DNA from: Nostoc commune NIES-4072
Lineage (GTDB): Bacteria > Cyanobacteriota > Cyanobacteriia > Cyanobacteriales > Nostocaceae
DNA length: 64,000 bases
Direction of reading: 5' to 3'
Assembly (NCBI RefSeq): GCF_003113895.1
Contig: NZ_BDUD01000001.1
Span: 3,391,772-3,455,771, forward strand
The position numbers and the translations under genes are program-made. This document shows, in pieces, positions 7,045-15,135 of the stretch. The notes below the pieces were generated by a model. It was not told the DNA's origin and ran no database searches. It was given only the letters and a program-made list of their open reading frames with translations. How positions within the stretch are numbered: position 1 is the stretch's first letter; each line of letters opens with the position of its first letter.

Positions 7045-7563
7045 CTAGAATAGTATTGGCTCACCAGAGACGATATGAGAATTTTGAGATGTCTGCAATC
7101 TAGTTTGAACACTATCAATGATAGCCGTCCAATCGGCATCTTTGTTCCATTCAGAGCGAATTCTGGTTTTAGTCGCCGCGTCGTAGAGGTTACAAAAAAC
7201 CACATTCTCTTTTCCAGCAATTGCAGCGATAATCAGGGGCTTGGAAAAGTCTTGGACACATGATGCAGCTAAAAGGAAAGTTTTAGCAAAGTTTGTTTCT
7301 ATACCAGTCCTAACAACATAAACTTCATCCGCCCTAACAACGATGTGTAACTTAACGTTGTCCTTTCCCTTAAATTCTGTCGTTTTTAATTTCAGTTCAG
7401 ATATATACCCAGTTAGCCCTGTTTGGTGGACAGGAATAGTTTGATCATTATTGATATCGTAGTTATACCAGAGGTAGGATTCTCCGTTTAATTCTCCGCT
7501 TTTCACATGCAAATAGATAGGTTCTGGCGGGTTACAAAGACCTAATTTCATTTCAGCAACCAT
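7045..7563 (-). CDS. unknown beta-rich 172-residue protein
   Basis: A leftward gene convergent with the small-gene cluster. The ATG at 7563 follows an AAAGGAA stretch. The sequence alternates short hydrophobic and charged segments (YLWYNYDIN, KLHIVVRADEVYVVRTG, KPLIIAAIAG), suggesting a mainly beta fold, with a helical end. There is no signal peptide or known motif. It may be a single-strand DNA-binding or other accessory protein of the island, but this is speculation from context. Confidence 0.55.
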   Translation of the reverse strand: MVAEMKLGLCNPPEPIYLHVKSGELNGESYLWYNYDINNDQTIPVHQTGLTGYISELKLKTTEFKGKDNVKLHIVVRADEVYVVRTGIETNFAKTFLLAASCVQDFSKPLIIAAIAGKENVVFCNLYDAATKTRIRSEWNKDADWTAIIDSVQTRLQTSQNSHIVSGEPILF

Positions 7564-7666
7564 GTTTTACATTCCTTTAATAAAGATAAAATTTTTCAGA
7601 TATTCCGTCAAATCAATAGGTTTTAAAATTGTGCTTTAACTGAAGAGAAATAATAAATATACAAAA

Positions 7667-7687
7667 GGGCATCTACAAGAGATGCCC
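7667..7687. terminator. stem-loop at the island/core boundary
   Basis: GGGCATCT and AGATGCCC form a perfect 8-pair stem with a 5-base loop. It lies in the 288-base gap 7564-7851 between the last island gene and the 3' end of the O-antigen ligase-like gene. There is no clear T-run on the plus strand; on the minus strand the stem is followed by TTTTGTA, so it could be a terminator for the 9252-7852 transcript. Confidence 0.5.
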
Positions 7688-7851
7688 GTCATGCAGGAAA
7701 ACCCCAAAGGGTTGTCCCTACACCTTCCCAACAATCAGCAACAGTAACTAATTAGGTATTAGTTACACTCACAGACGTGAATATAGTAATCTTATTAACT
7801 TGAAACTCTAAATGTCCCCAGTGCATACACTGAAAATAAAATGATGGATAT

Positions 7852-9252
7852 TTAAAGTTGCTGTTTGTCATTTCCTGACTCATTTGGATGAGATGCAAGC
7901 CTATCATGTAGGTTATAGCGATATACGACTCCACAAACAGCAGCCAAAATTAACCATGAAAATGCATTCAAACGAAAATCGAATATGATTACATCCACTG
8001 TATTCAATAGAACCCACCCAACAAAAGCCAGAAGATAGCTGAAAAATATCAATCTGTCTTCTTTATTTATATATTTTGACTTTCGGAATAATTGAATACC
8101 TCTAATCAAAATCCAAGCGAGTAAGCTAAAAAATAACAGAGCGCTGGGAAAACCAGTTTCAGCAGATAACATCAAAAACAAGTTATGGGGATGACCTAAG
8201 CTAGTATGCATCTGCGCTTTGTAGAATGTACTAAAACTATGTAATCCCCACCCAGTCCAAGGATGTTCCTGAGCTAAAGACCAGGCAAACTGCCACTGAG
8301 TTTTTCGCATTAAAGCGACTGGTCTACCTGGATACATGTCATCATTTAATCTTGCCCAAAAGAAGGCAGGAACGTATTGACGAAAAAATTGAGCGACTGG
8401 CAAGGGAGCAAAAGCTGCCAAAAGTACACTAGAGATGATCGCAGCGACGCCACCCACAAGAATTTTCCAACCTTGGTAGAGTGCATAAGCTAAACAGGCA
8501 AAAATAGCGATCGCCCACCCATTACGCGAGTTAGTAAAAATTAAGGTGATGAAATTTGTAATCATCGCCACGGTTAGGAAGAGAAAGGGGAGTGGGGAGT
8601 CGGGAGTGGGGAGATGGGGGGGATGAGGGAGATGGGGGGGAAATGACTGTTTATTTTTGATTCTTAGTTGCTGATAGTTTTCTACCCACAACCCTAAATT
8701 AAGAATGAAAATTATCGCTAGATAAGCTCCGAAGGTGTTAGCGTGCAAGAGGAGGGAAGCGATGCGACCTGGCGGATTTCCTCCTGGTACAATTATCCAA
8801 TTCAATACAACCCATAAAATCTCTAAATTCAAACTCCAGCCCAAAAATAACTGCCCCAAGCCGATAATTACCAAGGGAATAGAACCGATCACCAAAACCC
8901 AAGCCATTTGCCGCAATTGGGTAAATGTTTGAATCAGGGCGCTATGGGCAACGAAAAGTAAAAAGAAGGGTAATAAATTAAATAAGCCGAGGAAAGCTAA
9001 TGTCTTACCATCGGCAAACCCAGCACTTATGAGTAGCAAAACACTCAAAAGGGCAAACCCCCAGTTGAGGGGGCGGCGACTAATTTTATGGGATTGTTTC
9101 AACCAAGTTATTAATGATACAAAACCGATAGTCACAGCCCCCACTAAAGGACTCAATGGGAAGATTAACAGTGCCCACAGAGAGTAGTTCCAAGCAGATT
9201 GCCAACGAGACTTAAAATAGTCAAAAACCTTGTTCAAGCTGGCTCCCAACAT
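7852..9252 (-). CDS. O-antigen ligase / polymerase-like membrane protein (Wzy_C family)
   Basis: A 466-residue multi-pass membrane protein with about 11 hydrophobic helices. The large loop near residues 310-355 has the Wzy_C signature HPWTGWGLHSF followed by GHPHNLFL and AETG, typical of O-antigen ligases and polymerases that transfer lipid-linked glycans outside the inner membrane. The start overlaps the end of the upstream YaaW-like gene by 19 bases, so they are co-transcribed. Residues about 204-223 (FPPHLPHPPHLPTPDSPLPF) come from an in-frame insertion of a dispersed CCCCATCTCCCC-type repeat into a cytoplasmic or periplasmic loop. Which glycan it acts on is unknown. Confidence 0.8.
   Translation of the reverse strand: MLGASLNKVFDYFKSRWQSAWNYSLWALLIFPLSPLVGAVTIGFVSLITWLKQSHKISRRPLNWGFALLSVLLLISAGFADGKTLAFLGLFNLLPFFLLFVAHSALIQTFTQLRQMAWVLVIGSIPLVIIGLGQLFLGWSLNLEILWVVLNWIIVPGGNPPGRIASLLLHANTFGAYLAIIFILNLGLWVENYQQLRIKNKQSFPPHLPHPPHLPTPDSPLPFLFLTVAMITNFITLIFTNSRNGWAIAIFACLAYALYQGWKILVGGVAAIISSVLLAAFAPLPVAQFFRQYVPAFFWARLNDDMYPGRPVALMRKTQWQFAWSLAQEHPWTGWGLHSFSTFYKAQMHTSLGHPHNLFLMLSAETGFPSALLFFSLLAWILIRGIQLFRKSKYINKEDRLIFFSYLLAFVGWVLLNTVDVIIFDFRLNAFSWLILAAVCGVVYRYNLHDRLASHPNESGNDKQQL
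8586..8642. repeat. in-frame G-rich repeat inside the O-antigen ligase-like gene
   Basis: A stretch of GGGGAGTGGGGAGT and GATGGGGGG units, the same family as 16436-16510, 22090-22130, 54555-54600 and 63735-63765. Here it is translated as a Pro/His-rich segment without breaking the frame. Confidence 0.8.
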
Positions 9253-10076
9253 TCCTGACGAGTGAGGCGAATTTGAGCTAAGGTGAAAATAGTCGGGATG
9301 ATCCTACCGTAGTTAGTGGCGATCGCTCTCCACCCTAAATCTGCAAAAAACCAAGTCCACATTATCGGCCCAATCACAGCAAACATAGTGCGAGCTGCCC
9401 CATAACGAGCTGCGCTCATAGTCATACCCCGTCGAGCCATTTGCATACTTACATAGCTTTGAAATTGCGTTGCAGCTGCTTCTGAGCCTGTAATTGCCGC
9501 TTGTTTTGCTACTTCATAAGTAGCAAAGTGGATGGCAAATTGACGGGCAATTTGCTTAAGTACAAATGGCTGGAGCATGGAAGTAACAGCGATCGCACTA
9601 CCGCCTTTGAAAAGTAACCCCAAGGGGTCACGTTGCAATAAAAGTGGTAGCGGTTCTTTTAGTTCTGATTTGACAAGCTGACGCTGCACCTGTACAGTCA
9701 ATTTTTGCTTTTCCTGTTCAGGCAATTTTTTCCACACCTGTCCTAGCAGATGCAAAAATACTTCTGCTTCTAAATCAATGGTTGCCAGCTGATTAGAATA
9801 GGGAATTTTTAGATACTTACATACGTGAATTAATGCTTCTCGGTAAGTTACCTGGCCTGTGCGTCCCCGCAATACTGTCATTCCGTCTGCCGCTAAAAAG
9901 CGAAAGCGACCCTCTAATGCATCTAACCAAGCTTTGCGGTCTTGGCTTTGCACTTCGATGGGTTCGGGTGTGTGTACATAGTCTAGAGGATTGAACTTAC
10001 GACTAAATAGAATTGCCGTTAAATCTTGCAATTCTTCTTCGGTTGCTAACTCTAGCGCCGCCCTCATTTCATCCAA
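9234..10076 (-). CDS. YaaW / UPF0174 family protein
   Basis: A 280-residue protein resembling the YaaW family. The N-terminal part (ATEEELQDLTAILFSRKFNPLDY) is the domain once called DUF3944, followed by a middle helical domain and a C-terminal region with one or two hydrophobic segments (about residues 150-185 and 230-265). The function of the family is not established. It starts with an ATG at 10076 and its end overlaps the O-antigen ligase-like gene by 19 bases, indicating an operon. Divergent from the oxidoreductase at 10220. Confidence 0.75.
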   Translation of the reverse strand: MDEMRAALELATEEELQDLTAILFSRKFNPLDYVHTPEPIEVQSQDRKAWLDALEGRFRFLAADGMTVLRGRTGQVTYREALIHVCKYLKIPYSNQLATIDLEAEVFLHLLGQVWKKLPEQEKQKLTVQVQRQLVKSELKEPLPLLLQRDPLGLLFKGGSAIAVTSMLQPFVLKQIARQFAIHFATYEVAKQAAITGSEAAATQFQSYVSMQMARRGMTMSAARYGAARTMFAVIGPIMWTWFFADLGWRAIATNYGRIIPTIFTLAQIRLTRQECWEPA

Positions 10077-10164
10077 TTTCTCTTTCTCCCTTCTATGCAG
10101 CTTTGTGTACCTTATTCTACTATTAGCTTTCAGCAGTCATTAGTAGTAATTTTGTCCTTTGATA

Positions 10165-10219
10165 ATAACGAATAACTAATGACCAATAACTAAAACTAAT
10201 GACTAGGGACTATTGACTC
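10165..10219. repeat. STRR-type TAATGAC/ATAACTA repeats abutting a start codon
   Basis: Degenerate heptamer repeats (AATAACTAATGACCAATAACTA and variants) fill the last 55 bases before the ATG at 10220, so no ordinary Shine-Dalgarno sequence is left. Similar repeats lie before 25066 and 42185. Confidence 0.7.
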
Positions 10220-11284
10220 ATGACTGATATTGCAGTGATTGGTGCCGGAATAGCTGGTTTAGTCTGCGCCCAGCAGTTAAGTCAAGCCGGATATTCGGTG
10301 CTAGTGGTGGAAAAGTCCCGTGGTTTGGGAGGAAGGCTGGCTACACGCCGCTTGCATGGAACTTGCGCGGATCATGGGGCTTGTTACCTGAAGCCAAAGG
10401 GTGAATTATTTAAACGTTTTGTGGAGATATTGCGATCGCGCCATATCCTGGAGGTTTGGACAGAGGAGGTTTACGAACTCACCGCAGGCACTCCTTTATC
10501 TGAACCCAAAAACCGCAGTCCGCGATATGTTGCACCTGAAGGGATGAGTGCGATCGCTAAATCCCTCGCCCCAGGTCTAGAAATATTACTGAATCAGCGT
10601 GTCATTGCTATTACCCCAACTGTAGAAAATAGTTGGCGCTTGACTCTTGAATCTAGCAATGAAGAATTAGCTGCAAAAGCTTTAGTTGTCGCCATTCCTG
10701 CACCCCAAGCTGTGATGCTGTTGGAACCTTTAGGCGAAAGTGTGTTAGATGCTGTCTTTCTTGATAATCTGCGTTCTGTAGAATTTTATCCCTCGATTAG
10801 TGCGATCGCTGGATATTCTTCCACATCCCAACCACTCCCTCAGTGGAAAGCTCTAACTTTTGTGGATGATCCTGATTTAGCATGGATTGGTTTGGACAGT
10901 AGCAAGCGTCCTAACTCTCAGCAACCACATTTTGTGGTGCAAAGTAGCGCTGATTTCGCTCAACGCCATCTAGAATCCCAGGATTTACAACCTGTCGGAC
11001 AGCTTATGTTGCAACGAGCAGCTAAATCTCTGTCCCTTCCTTGGCTCAATACTCCCGAATGGATGCAAGTACATCGTTGGCGTTATGCCTTTCCTAGCCG
11101 TCCTTGGCATGAAGCTTTTTTGTCTGCCGGAACTCCCTTACCTTTAATTTGCTGTGGTGATTGGTGTGGCGGCAATCTTGCCGAAGGTGCGATGCTTTCT
11201 GGATTAGCTGCTGCTGATGAAATTAATAATCAGTTGGGTCATTCACCTTTAGATAATGTGAACTTTCTAAACGTTTTTGTCTGA
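10220..11284 (+). CDS. FAD-dependent oxidoreductase, renalase-like
   Basis: A 354-residue flavoprotein. The Rossmann dinucleotide motif GAGIAG lies at residues 8-13, followed at residue 31 by Glu (VVEKSRGLGGR) that binds the ribose, and the GG-R-L-A-T-R loop typical of the NAD(P)-binding-8/renalase group. The C-terminal region holds the second FAD contact (GDWCGGNLAEGAMLSGLAAADEI). It is soluble and without signal peptide. Cyanobacterial members are annotated as amine oxidase-like or deoxyribodipyrimidine photolyase-linked proteins; the substrate is not predictable. A stem-loop follows the stop. Confidence 0.85.
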   Translation: MTDIAVIGAGIAGLVCAQQLSQAGYSVLVVEKSRGLGGRLATRRLHGTCADHGACYLKPKGELFKRFVEILRSRHILEVWTEEVYELTAGTPLSEPKNRSPRYVAPEGMSAIAKSLAPGLEILLNQRVIAITPTVENSWRLTLESSNEELAAKALVVAIPAPQAVMLLEPLGESVLDAVFLDNLRSVEFYPSISAIAGYSSTSQPLPQWKALTFVDDPDLAWIGLDSSKRPNSQQPHFVVQSSADFAQRHLESQDLQPVGQLMLQRAAKSLSLPWLNTPEWMQVHRWRYAFPSRPWHEAFLSAGTPLPLICCGDWCGGNLAEGAMLSGLAAADEINNQLGHSPLDNVNFLNVFV

Positions 11285-11297
11285 TCCCTTCATCTGT

Positions 11298-11323
11298 CGC
11301 TAGACTGATTTTGCCGTCTAGCG
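11298..11323 (+). terminator. stem-loop after the oxidoreductase gene
   Basis: CGCTAGAC and GTCTAGCG form a perfect 8-pair stem with a 10-base loop 14 bases after the stop codon. The T-run is weak, so it may be a processing or pausing site. Confidence 0.55.
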
Positions 11324-11821
11324 AGTCGCTATTTTCTGAGTTCCTAAATCAACATACAATAAATAAGTTTTTTAGATGAAATAGCAAAACTTGCCGCAAC
11401 TCTAAAAAGTGATGTAAATTAACAACAGAGCTTAACTTCATTAAAACCTTGTTCCTAATTCAAGTTGTTTTATTGCCGTTAATCTTGATCCCCTAGCCTT
11501 TATGCTGCGTTTTATGTAGATTTCTGCCAAAAAGGCAGAAGTTTGAAATAATTAGGATTATAAATATAAAATATCGCCAGCTTACCAGCATATTGGACGC
11601 TGCTTTAGAAAGTTCTGCTGTCAAACAGTATAGTTTTAACTAATATAAGCGAAGCCAAATGTCTGATATTATACCAAGATAAAAGGCTAGTTTCAGTGTC
11701 TATTGCTTCTGTCAGTAGAATCACTTCTAACTGATTGTGATGATGACGTTACCATCTAAAAAATTTGTTTTTTCCACAAATCATTGACCGGATTAAAAAC
11801 AATACGATTCAGTTAAGACTT

Positions 11822-11889
11822 GATCCTCCCTATCCCTCCTTAAAAAGGTGGTAATTTAGCCATTTAATTATCGGGAAGTTGGGGGGATC
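11822..11889. repeat. GATCCTCCC ... GGGGGGATC inverted repeat
   Basis: The arms GATCCTCCC and GGGGGGATC enclose 50 bases with an inner hairpin CCTCCTT/AAGGTGG. A shorter member of this family sits inside the kinase gene at 17032-17063. Confidence 0.65.
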
Positions 11890-11950
11890 TTCCAGGGCAA
11901 AATATCATGAACACCAAGCCTATTGGGATTAAAAAAGGAGTTTAAAAATA

Positions 11951-12328
11951 ATGAAAACGGTCGTCAATTTAACACAGCAATCGATAGTAAGAGAGATTGA
12001 AAGTGTTTTGGATACATATCCATACCATCCATATCAAGAAGCCTTTGCGATTCCTGACTTACGCCAAGAGTTAATTACTTTTGTCCTCAACCGCATTCCC
12101 TCTTTTTATAGCGCGATGTCTGACGGACATATTTCGCTAGCGGAGGCTGAAGAAGGAAGCTTGGCTTATTACAAATTGCCTCGTAAACCTTTAGAGCAGC
12201 AACTACATTTACAGAATTTGATTCACCAAGGCATTTGTTTAATCGTTCAAGAAAAGTCAGATTGGATTAGCCATCGTGTTTGTGAAACAGTTCAATTAGC
12301 TGGTGAACCCTCTCACTGGTTTGGTTAA
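11951..12328 (+). CDS. ComFB-like protein
   Basis: A 125-residue soluble protein. The segment LRQELITFVLNRIPSFYSAMSDG matches the conserved core I recall for the late-competence ComFB family (IxAYALNRLPPxYxxSxxG), whose cyanobacterial members include c-di-GMP/c-di-AMP-binding regulators. The Cys-rich loop of classical ComFB is absent here, so it is a divergent paralogue and ligand binding cannot be assumed. AAAGGAG lies 8-14 bases before the ATG. It is monocistronic, flanked by repeats. Confidence 0.5.
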   Translation: MKTVVNLTQQSIVREIESVLDTYPYHPYQEAFAIPDLRQELITFVLNRIPSFYSAMSDGHISLAEAEEGSLAYYKLPRKPLEQQLHLQNLIHQGICLIVQEKSDWISHRVCETVQLAGEPSHWFG

Positions 12329-12338
12329 CGAAAATCTT

Positions 12339-12388
12339 TAGTCATTAGTCATTTGTCCTTAGTCATTGGTATGAATGACTAATGACTT
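12339..12388. repeat. TAGTCATT-type STRR and inverted repeat
   Basis: Several copies of AGTCATT followed by the inverted copies AATGACTAATGAC. The arrangement can form a hairpin behind the ComFB-like gene. Confidence 0.6.
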
Positions 12389-12546
12389 CGATTTCCCCAC
12401 GGTTATGAAAACCAGCGATCGCGGGAGCGTGTTAGAAAGACTTGCGATGTTTTCGTAGGCGTGGGATTAGTTAATATTTTTTTACGTATATTCCTCTTGA
12501 GGTGTAAACTTTGACAATTACTAGGTTCAAAGGATATTCCCAGGAT

Positions 12547-13371
12547 ATGAGAAAAATAACTGCTTTAATGGTGGTAAGTATTACCGTGGCTGTCGGGGTG
12601 GGAGCATTAACGCCCAAAGTCACTAATGCCCAATTATTTTACCCACCAGCAAGCGATCGCCATTCATTAATGGTAATCGGTCAAGGGGTGGTGAGAGTGC
12701 CAGCAGATACAGCCGATATTGAATTGGTATTCAGTAGCGGAGGTAGCAATGATGAGTTACAAACACAACCATCATCTCTACCCCAAACCCGCCGCATATC
12801 CTCACCAACTCTACTTTTTAATTACAAAACAGCAGCAGAATCTTTACCAAACAAAAAATCACTAACTAAAGCAACTCTCCAGCCTGTAGTTAATAGCCTA
12901 GTTGCCAAAGGAATTAGTGCTGATAAAATTCAAGTGCAAATTAACGCTAATTCCAGTGAAAATAACGCCAAGATATTGGTGAGACTAGAAAAGCCAACAC
13001 GCGATCGCGTCGAGGAAATTGTAGGTACAGCGAATAAAGCAACAAGCGAAATTGAAAACCTTTCCGTCAAGAGTGTGGGCGTTGAGTACGCAGTCAATGA
13101 CTGTCAGGCTTTGCAGAGTTCAGTTTACCAATCTGCAATGAAAGACGCTCAAAGCCGCGCTCAAGCTTTAGCAACTGCTATGGGTGCTAAACTTGGTACT
13201 CCTTCTGTAGCCGAGCCGTTTTACACATTGTTGTATCCCTCATGTAGTTCCAAAACTGGAGTTCCTTTACCGTCATTTGCTAGTTTTTTATTATCACCGG
13301 CTTATAATCCAGATGCTCCAGCAGAAGTAGAGATGAAAAAGGATATTTTTGTGACATATACAACTAAATAA
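12547..13371 (+). CDS. SIMPL (DUF541) domain periplasmic protein
   Basis: The start is taken at the ATG at 12547 because it places a signal peptide at the front (MRKITALMVVSITVAVGVG, cleavage near TNAQ). An in-frame TTG at 12511 would add 12 hydrophilic residues. The mature part is the SIMPL domain: LMVIGQGVVRVPADTADIEL is its typical first strand, then a variable insert, GISADKIQVQI, and the helix AMKDAQSRAQALATAMGAKLG. Family members are periplasmic or outer-membrane-associated proteins of poorly known function; the 274-residue length is normal. Confidence 0.85.
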   Translation: MRKITALMVVSITVAVGVGALTPKVTNAQLFYPPASDRHSLMVIGQGVVRVPADTADIELVFSSGGSNDELQTQPSSLPQTRRISSPTLLFNYKTAAESLPNKKSLTKATLQPVVNSLVAKGISADKIQVQINANSSENNAKILVRLEKPTRDRVEEIVGTANKATSEIENLSVKSVGVEYAVNDCQALQSSVYQSAMKDAQSRAQALATAMGAKLGTPSVAEPFYTLLYPSCSSKTGVPLPSFASFLLSPAYNPDAPAEVEMKKDIFVTYTTK

Positions 13372-13469
13372 GTATTTATATTAGATGCGATCGCACTTTA
13401 ATTGAGTCAAGATTTAAGAGTGCGATCGCTTAAGTATTTTGCTTGACCATAAACACTCACTGTTATAAG

Positions 13470-13564
13470 TTAGGACTTACGCAAAAATTGCTAAAAAGCT
13501 TAATTTCTCGAACCGCCAAGACGCCAAGAGCGCCGAGAATTCGTAGAGTGTGCGTAAGTCCTAA
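13470..13564. mobile_element. MITE-like element with 14-base terminal inverted repeats
   Basis: TTAGGACTTACGCA (13470-13483) and its exact complement TGCGTAAGTCCTAA (13551-13564) bound a 95-base unit without coding capacity. The inner part contains the CCAAGACGCCAAGAG string common in dispersed repeats of Nostoc genomes. Confidence 0.75.
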
Positions 13565-13802
13565 AGTAAGTTGATATAGGAATCCGGTTTGATTTGGAGA
13601 AAATATACGTAGGATGTGTTAGCACGGAGAGTACGGCATCAAACTCGTGTTCATAGTGCGTTACGAACTCCGTTCTAACACACTCTACAATACTTAATTT
13701 CGTTCAAAAATCAAATAGTAATCCTATAGAATATCAATAAGTTATAGTTAAATATAAAAAAGTTACGATGCAATAGTAATCCTAAATCATTCATGAAAAG
13801 TT

Positions 13803-13835
13803 AGATCACCGACTTCTTTAAGAAGTCGGTGATCT
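13803..13835. repeat. perfect 33-base palindrome
   Basis: Two 16-base arms beginning AGATCACCGACTTCTT around a single central T. The arms could extrude as a strong hairpin. It stands alone, at least 430 bases from any gene. Confidence 0.85.
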
Positions 13836-14129
13836 GGACACTGCGAATTTTCACAAATCAGATAGGATTGCTATATAGTATGCGTGTTCATAATAAAATT
13901 AAAAATCCACTTGAGTTTAGATTAGATAGGTAATTTGAAACTCAAATAATGAAAAAACTCCAGAAATATTTGTGGCAAATCTGGAGCCAGGAAAGATACG
14001 CATTTACCTATACCAAATTTTCACCGTAAGAGAATCCTACGTCATCAGGGTATACACTCAAATGTAGATAAAAATCTATGAGGACAAACCAATGTGCTTC
14101 TCGTTTACCAACTTCTCTATCGGAAGTAA

Positions 14130-14166
14130 CGCAAAACAGCCCCAGTTAATCTGAGGCTGTTTTGCG
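14130..14166 (+). terminator. stem-loop, terminator-like
   Basis: CGCAAAACAGCC and GGCTGTTTTGCG form a perfect 12-pair stem with a 13-base loop. It has an internal T-run in the 3' arm but no T-tail. Confidence 0.5.
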
Positions 14167-14329
14167 AGAGTTGTTTGGCAGGAGGGGTACATCAATAACT
14201 AATGCCCCATATTTAGATATAGATAGTTCAGTATACATTCCTATTCAGCCGTATTTTGGCATATCCGGATGATTTGGAAAATTGTGTAGGCGCAACCCGT
14301 CGTAGACATCGCTTATTTCTAAAAAGAAA

Positions 14330-14356
14330 CTCCAGATGCCTTAAACGCATCTGGAG
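14330..14356. repeat. hairpin CTCCAGATGC/GCATCTGGAG
   Basis: A perfect 10-pair stem with a 7-base loop, 80 bases before the VOC gene. A related hairpin CTCCAGA/TCTGGAG is at 13958-13986, and both are followed by the motif AGGGTATAxACTCAAAT. Confidence 0.65.
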
Positions 14357-14436
14357 TAGTAACAGGTTTCTAACATCAATCAATTTTGACCGATGCGATC
14401 GCCCGATGTCGTTAGGGTATATACTCAAATCTATTT

Positions 14437-14841
14437 ATGTCTGTTCATCCGCAAATCGACAAGCAAATTACCTTCTTTTATACCCATAATCTCAATGCAT
14501 CTAGGGAATTCTACGAACAAAAACTCGGTTTGGAGTTATGGCTCGATCAAAGAACCTGTCGAATTTATACTGTCAGTGGTTCTGGATACTTAGGTTTGTG
14601 TCAAACAAGCGAAATATCAACTCCTCCAGCCGACAAGCAATCAAGTGTCATTTTTACCTTGGTAACACAGCAGGTAGATGAATGGTTTGAATATCTTAAA
14701 GAACGTGGGGTTGAATTTGAAAAACCACCTACACTAAACGAAAAGTACAACATTTACCACTGTTTTTTACGCGATCCCAGTGGTTATTTAATTGAAATTC
14801 AACGTTTTGAGACTACCAACAAAAAAGACATGACTAAATAA
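14437..14841 (+). CDS. VOC family protein (glyoxalase/bleomycin-resistance fold)
   Basis: A 134-residue single-domain protein with the vicinal-oxygen-chelate fold: the first beta-alpha unit (FFYTHNLNASREFYEQKLGLEL), a central half, and the closing motif CFLRDPSGYLIEIQRFE, in which the Glu is the usual C-terminal metal ligand. The first ligand position is not clearly His, so enzyme activity is uncertain. It may be a lyase, dioxygenase or antibiotic-binding protein; the substrate cannot be read from the sequence. The ATG at 14437 is preceded by a duplicated leader motif (14414-14430). Confidence 0.75.
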   Translation: MSVHPQIDKQITFFYTHNLNASREFYEQKLGLELWLDQRTCRIYTVSGSGYLGLCQTSEISTPPADKQSSVIFTLVTQQVDEWFEYLKERGVEFEKPPTLNEKYNIYHCFLRDPSGYLIEIQRFETTNKKDMTK

Positions 14842-14918
14842 GTGATGTCTAAAGGTCTAAATTACAGGGCAGGATTTGTATCTGACTTTTCAAGGTATCT
14901 GTAAAACCTTCTCCTTTT

Positions 14919-15104
14919 AGGCTACGGTGTACACACAAGTCTTACCGCAGCCTAATAAATCTCGCACTGCGTTTCTATTCCGCCTCGGAATGAATTCCAA
15001 GTCTCATCGCTGAACTTCAGTTCTGGGCGGGATATCGGTGAGTGTGACAGTTTGACTCTGACAAAAATGGGGGTAGAGGACGACTTGTGTATACACGATA
15101 GCCT
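14919..15104. mobile_element. MITE-like element with 23-base terminal inverted repeats
   Basis: The left end 14919-14941 (AGGCTACGGTGTACACACAAGTC) and right end 15082-15104 are inverted copies with 20 of 23 positions matching. The 186-base element has no coding capacity. Its right end lies about 30 bases before the surviving part of a bestrophin gene. Confidence 0.7.
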
Positions 15105-15135
15105 AAAAAAAGAAAGACTTTAAATTTCCCCCTAA

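Larger units (their letters stand above)
11285..11950. other. 666-base intergenic region
   Basis: Apart from the stem-loop at 11298-11323, it holds a small hairpin TTCTGCC/GGCAGAA (11522-11540) and a dispersed repeat of the GATCCCCC family (11822-11889). The last 15 bases before 11951 contain AAAGGAG, a good ribosome-binding site. No coding capacity was seen. Confidence 0.6.
13372..14436. other. 1.06-kb repeat-rich intergenic region
   Basis: It contains HIP1-centred repeats, a MITE-like element (13470-13564), a palindromic TGTGTTAG...CTAACACA repeat (13616-13684), a perfect 33-base palindrome (13803-13835), three further hairpins and a duplicated leader motif (14047-14063 and 14414-14430). 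No gene was found; a 20-codon ATG frame at 14092-14154 overlaps the hairpin 14130-14166 and is not convincing. Confidence 0.65.

Noticed and set aside
14092..14154. 20-codon frame starting ATGTGCTTC
   Set aside because: Too short and it overlaps a stem-loop; no support as a peptide gene.
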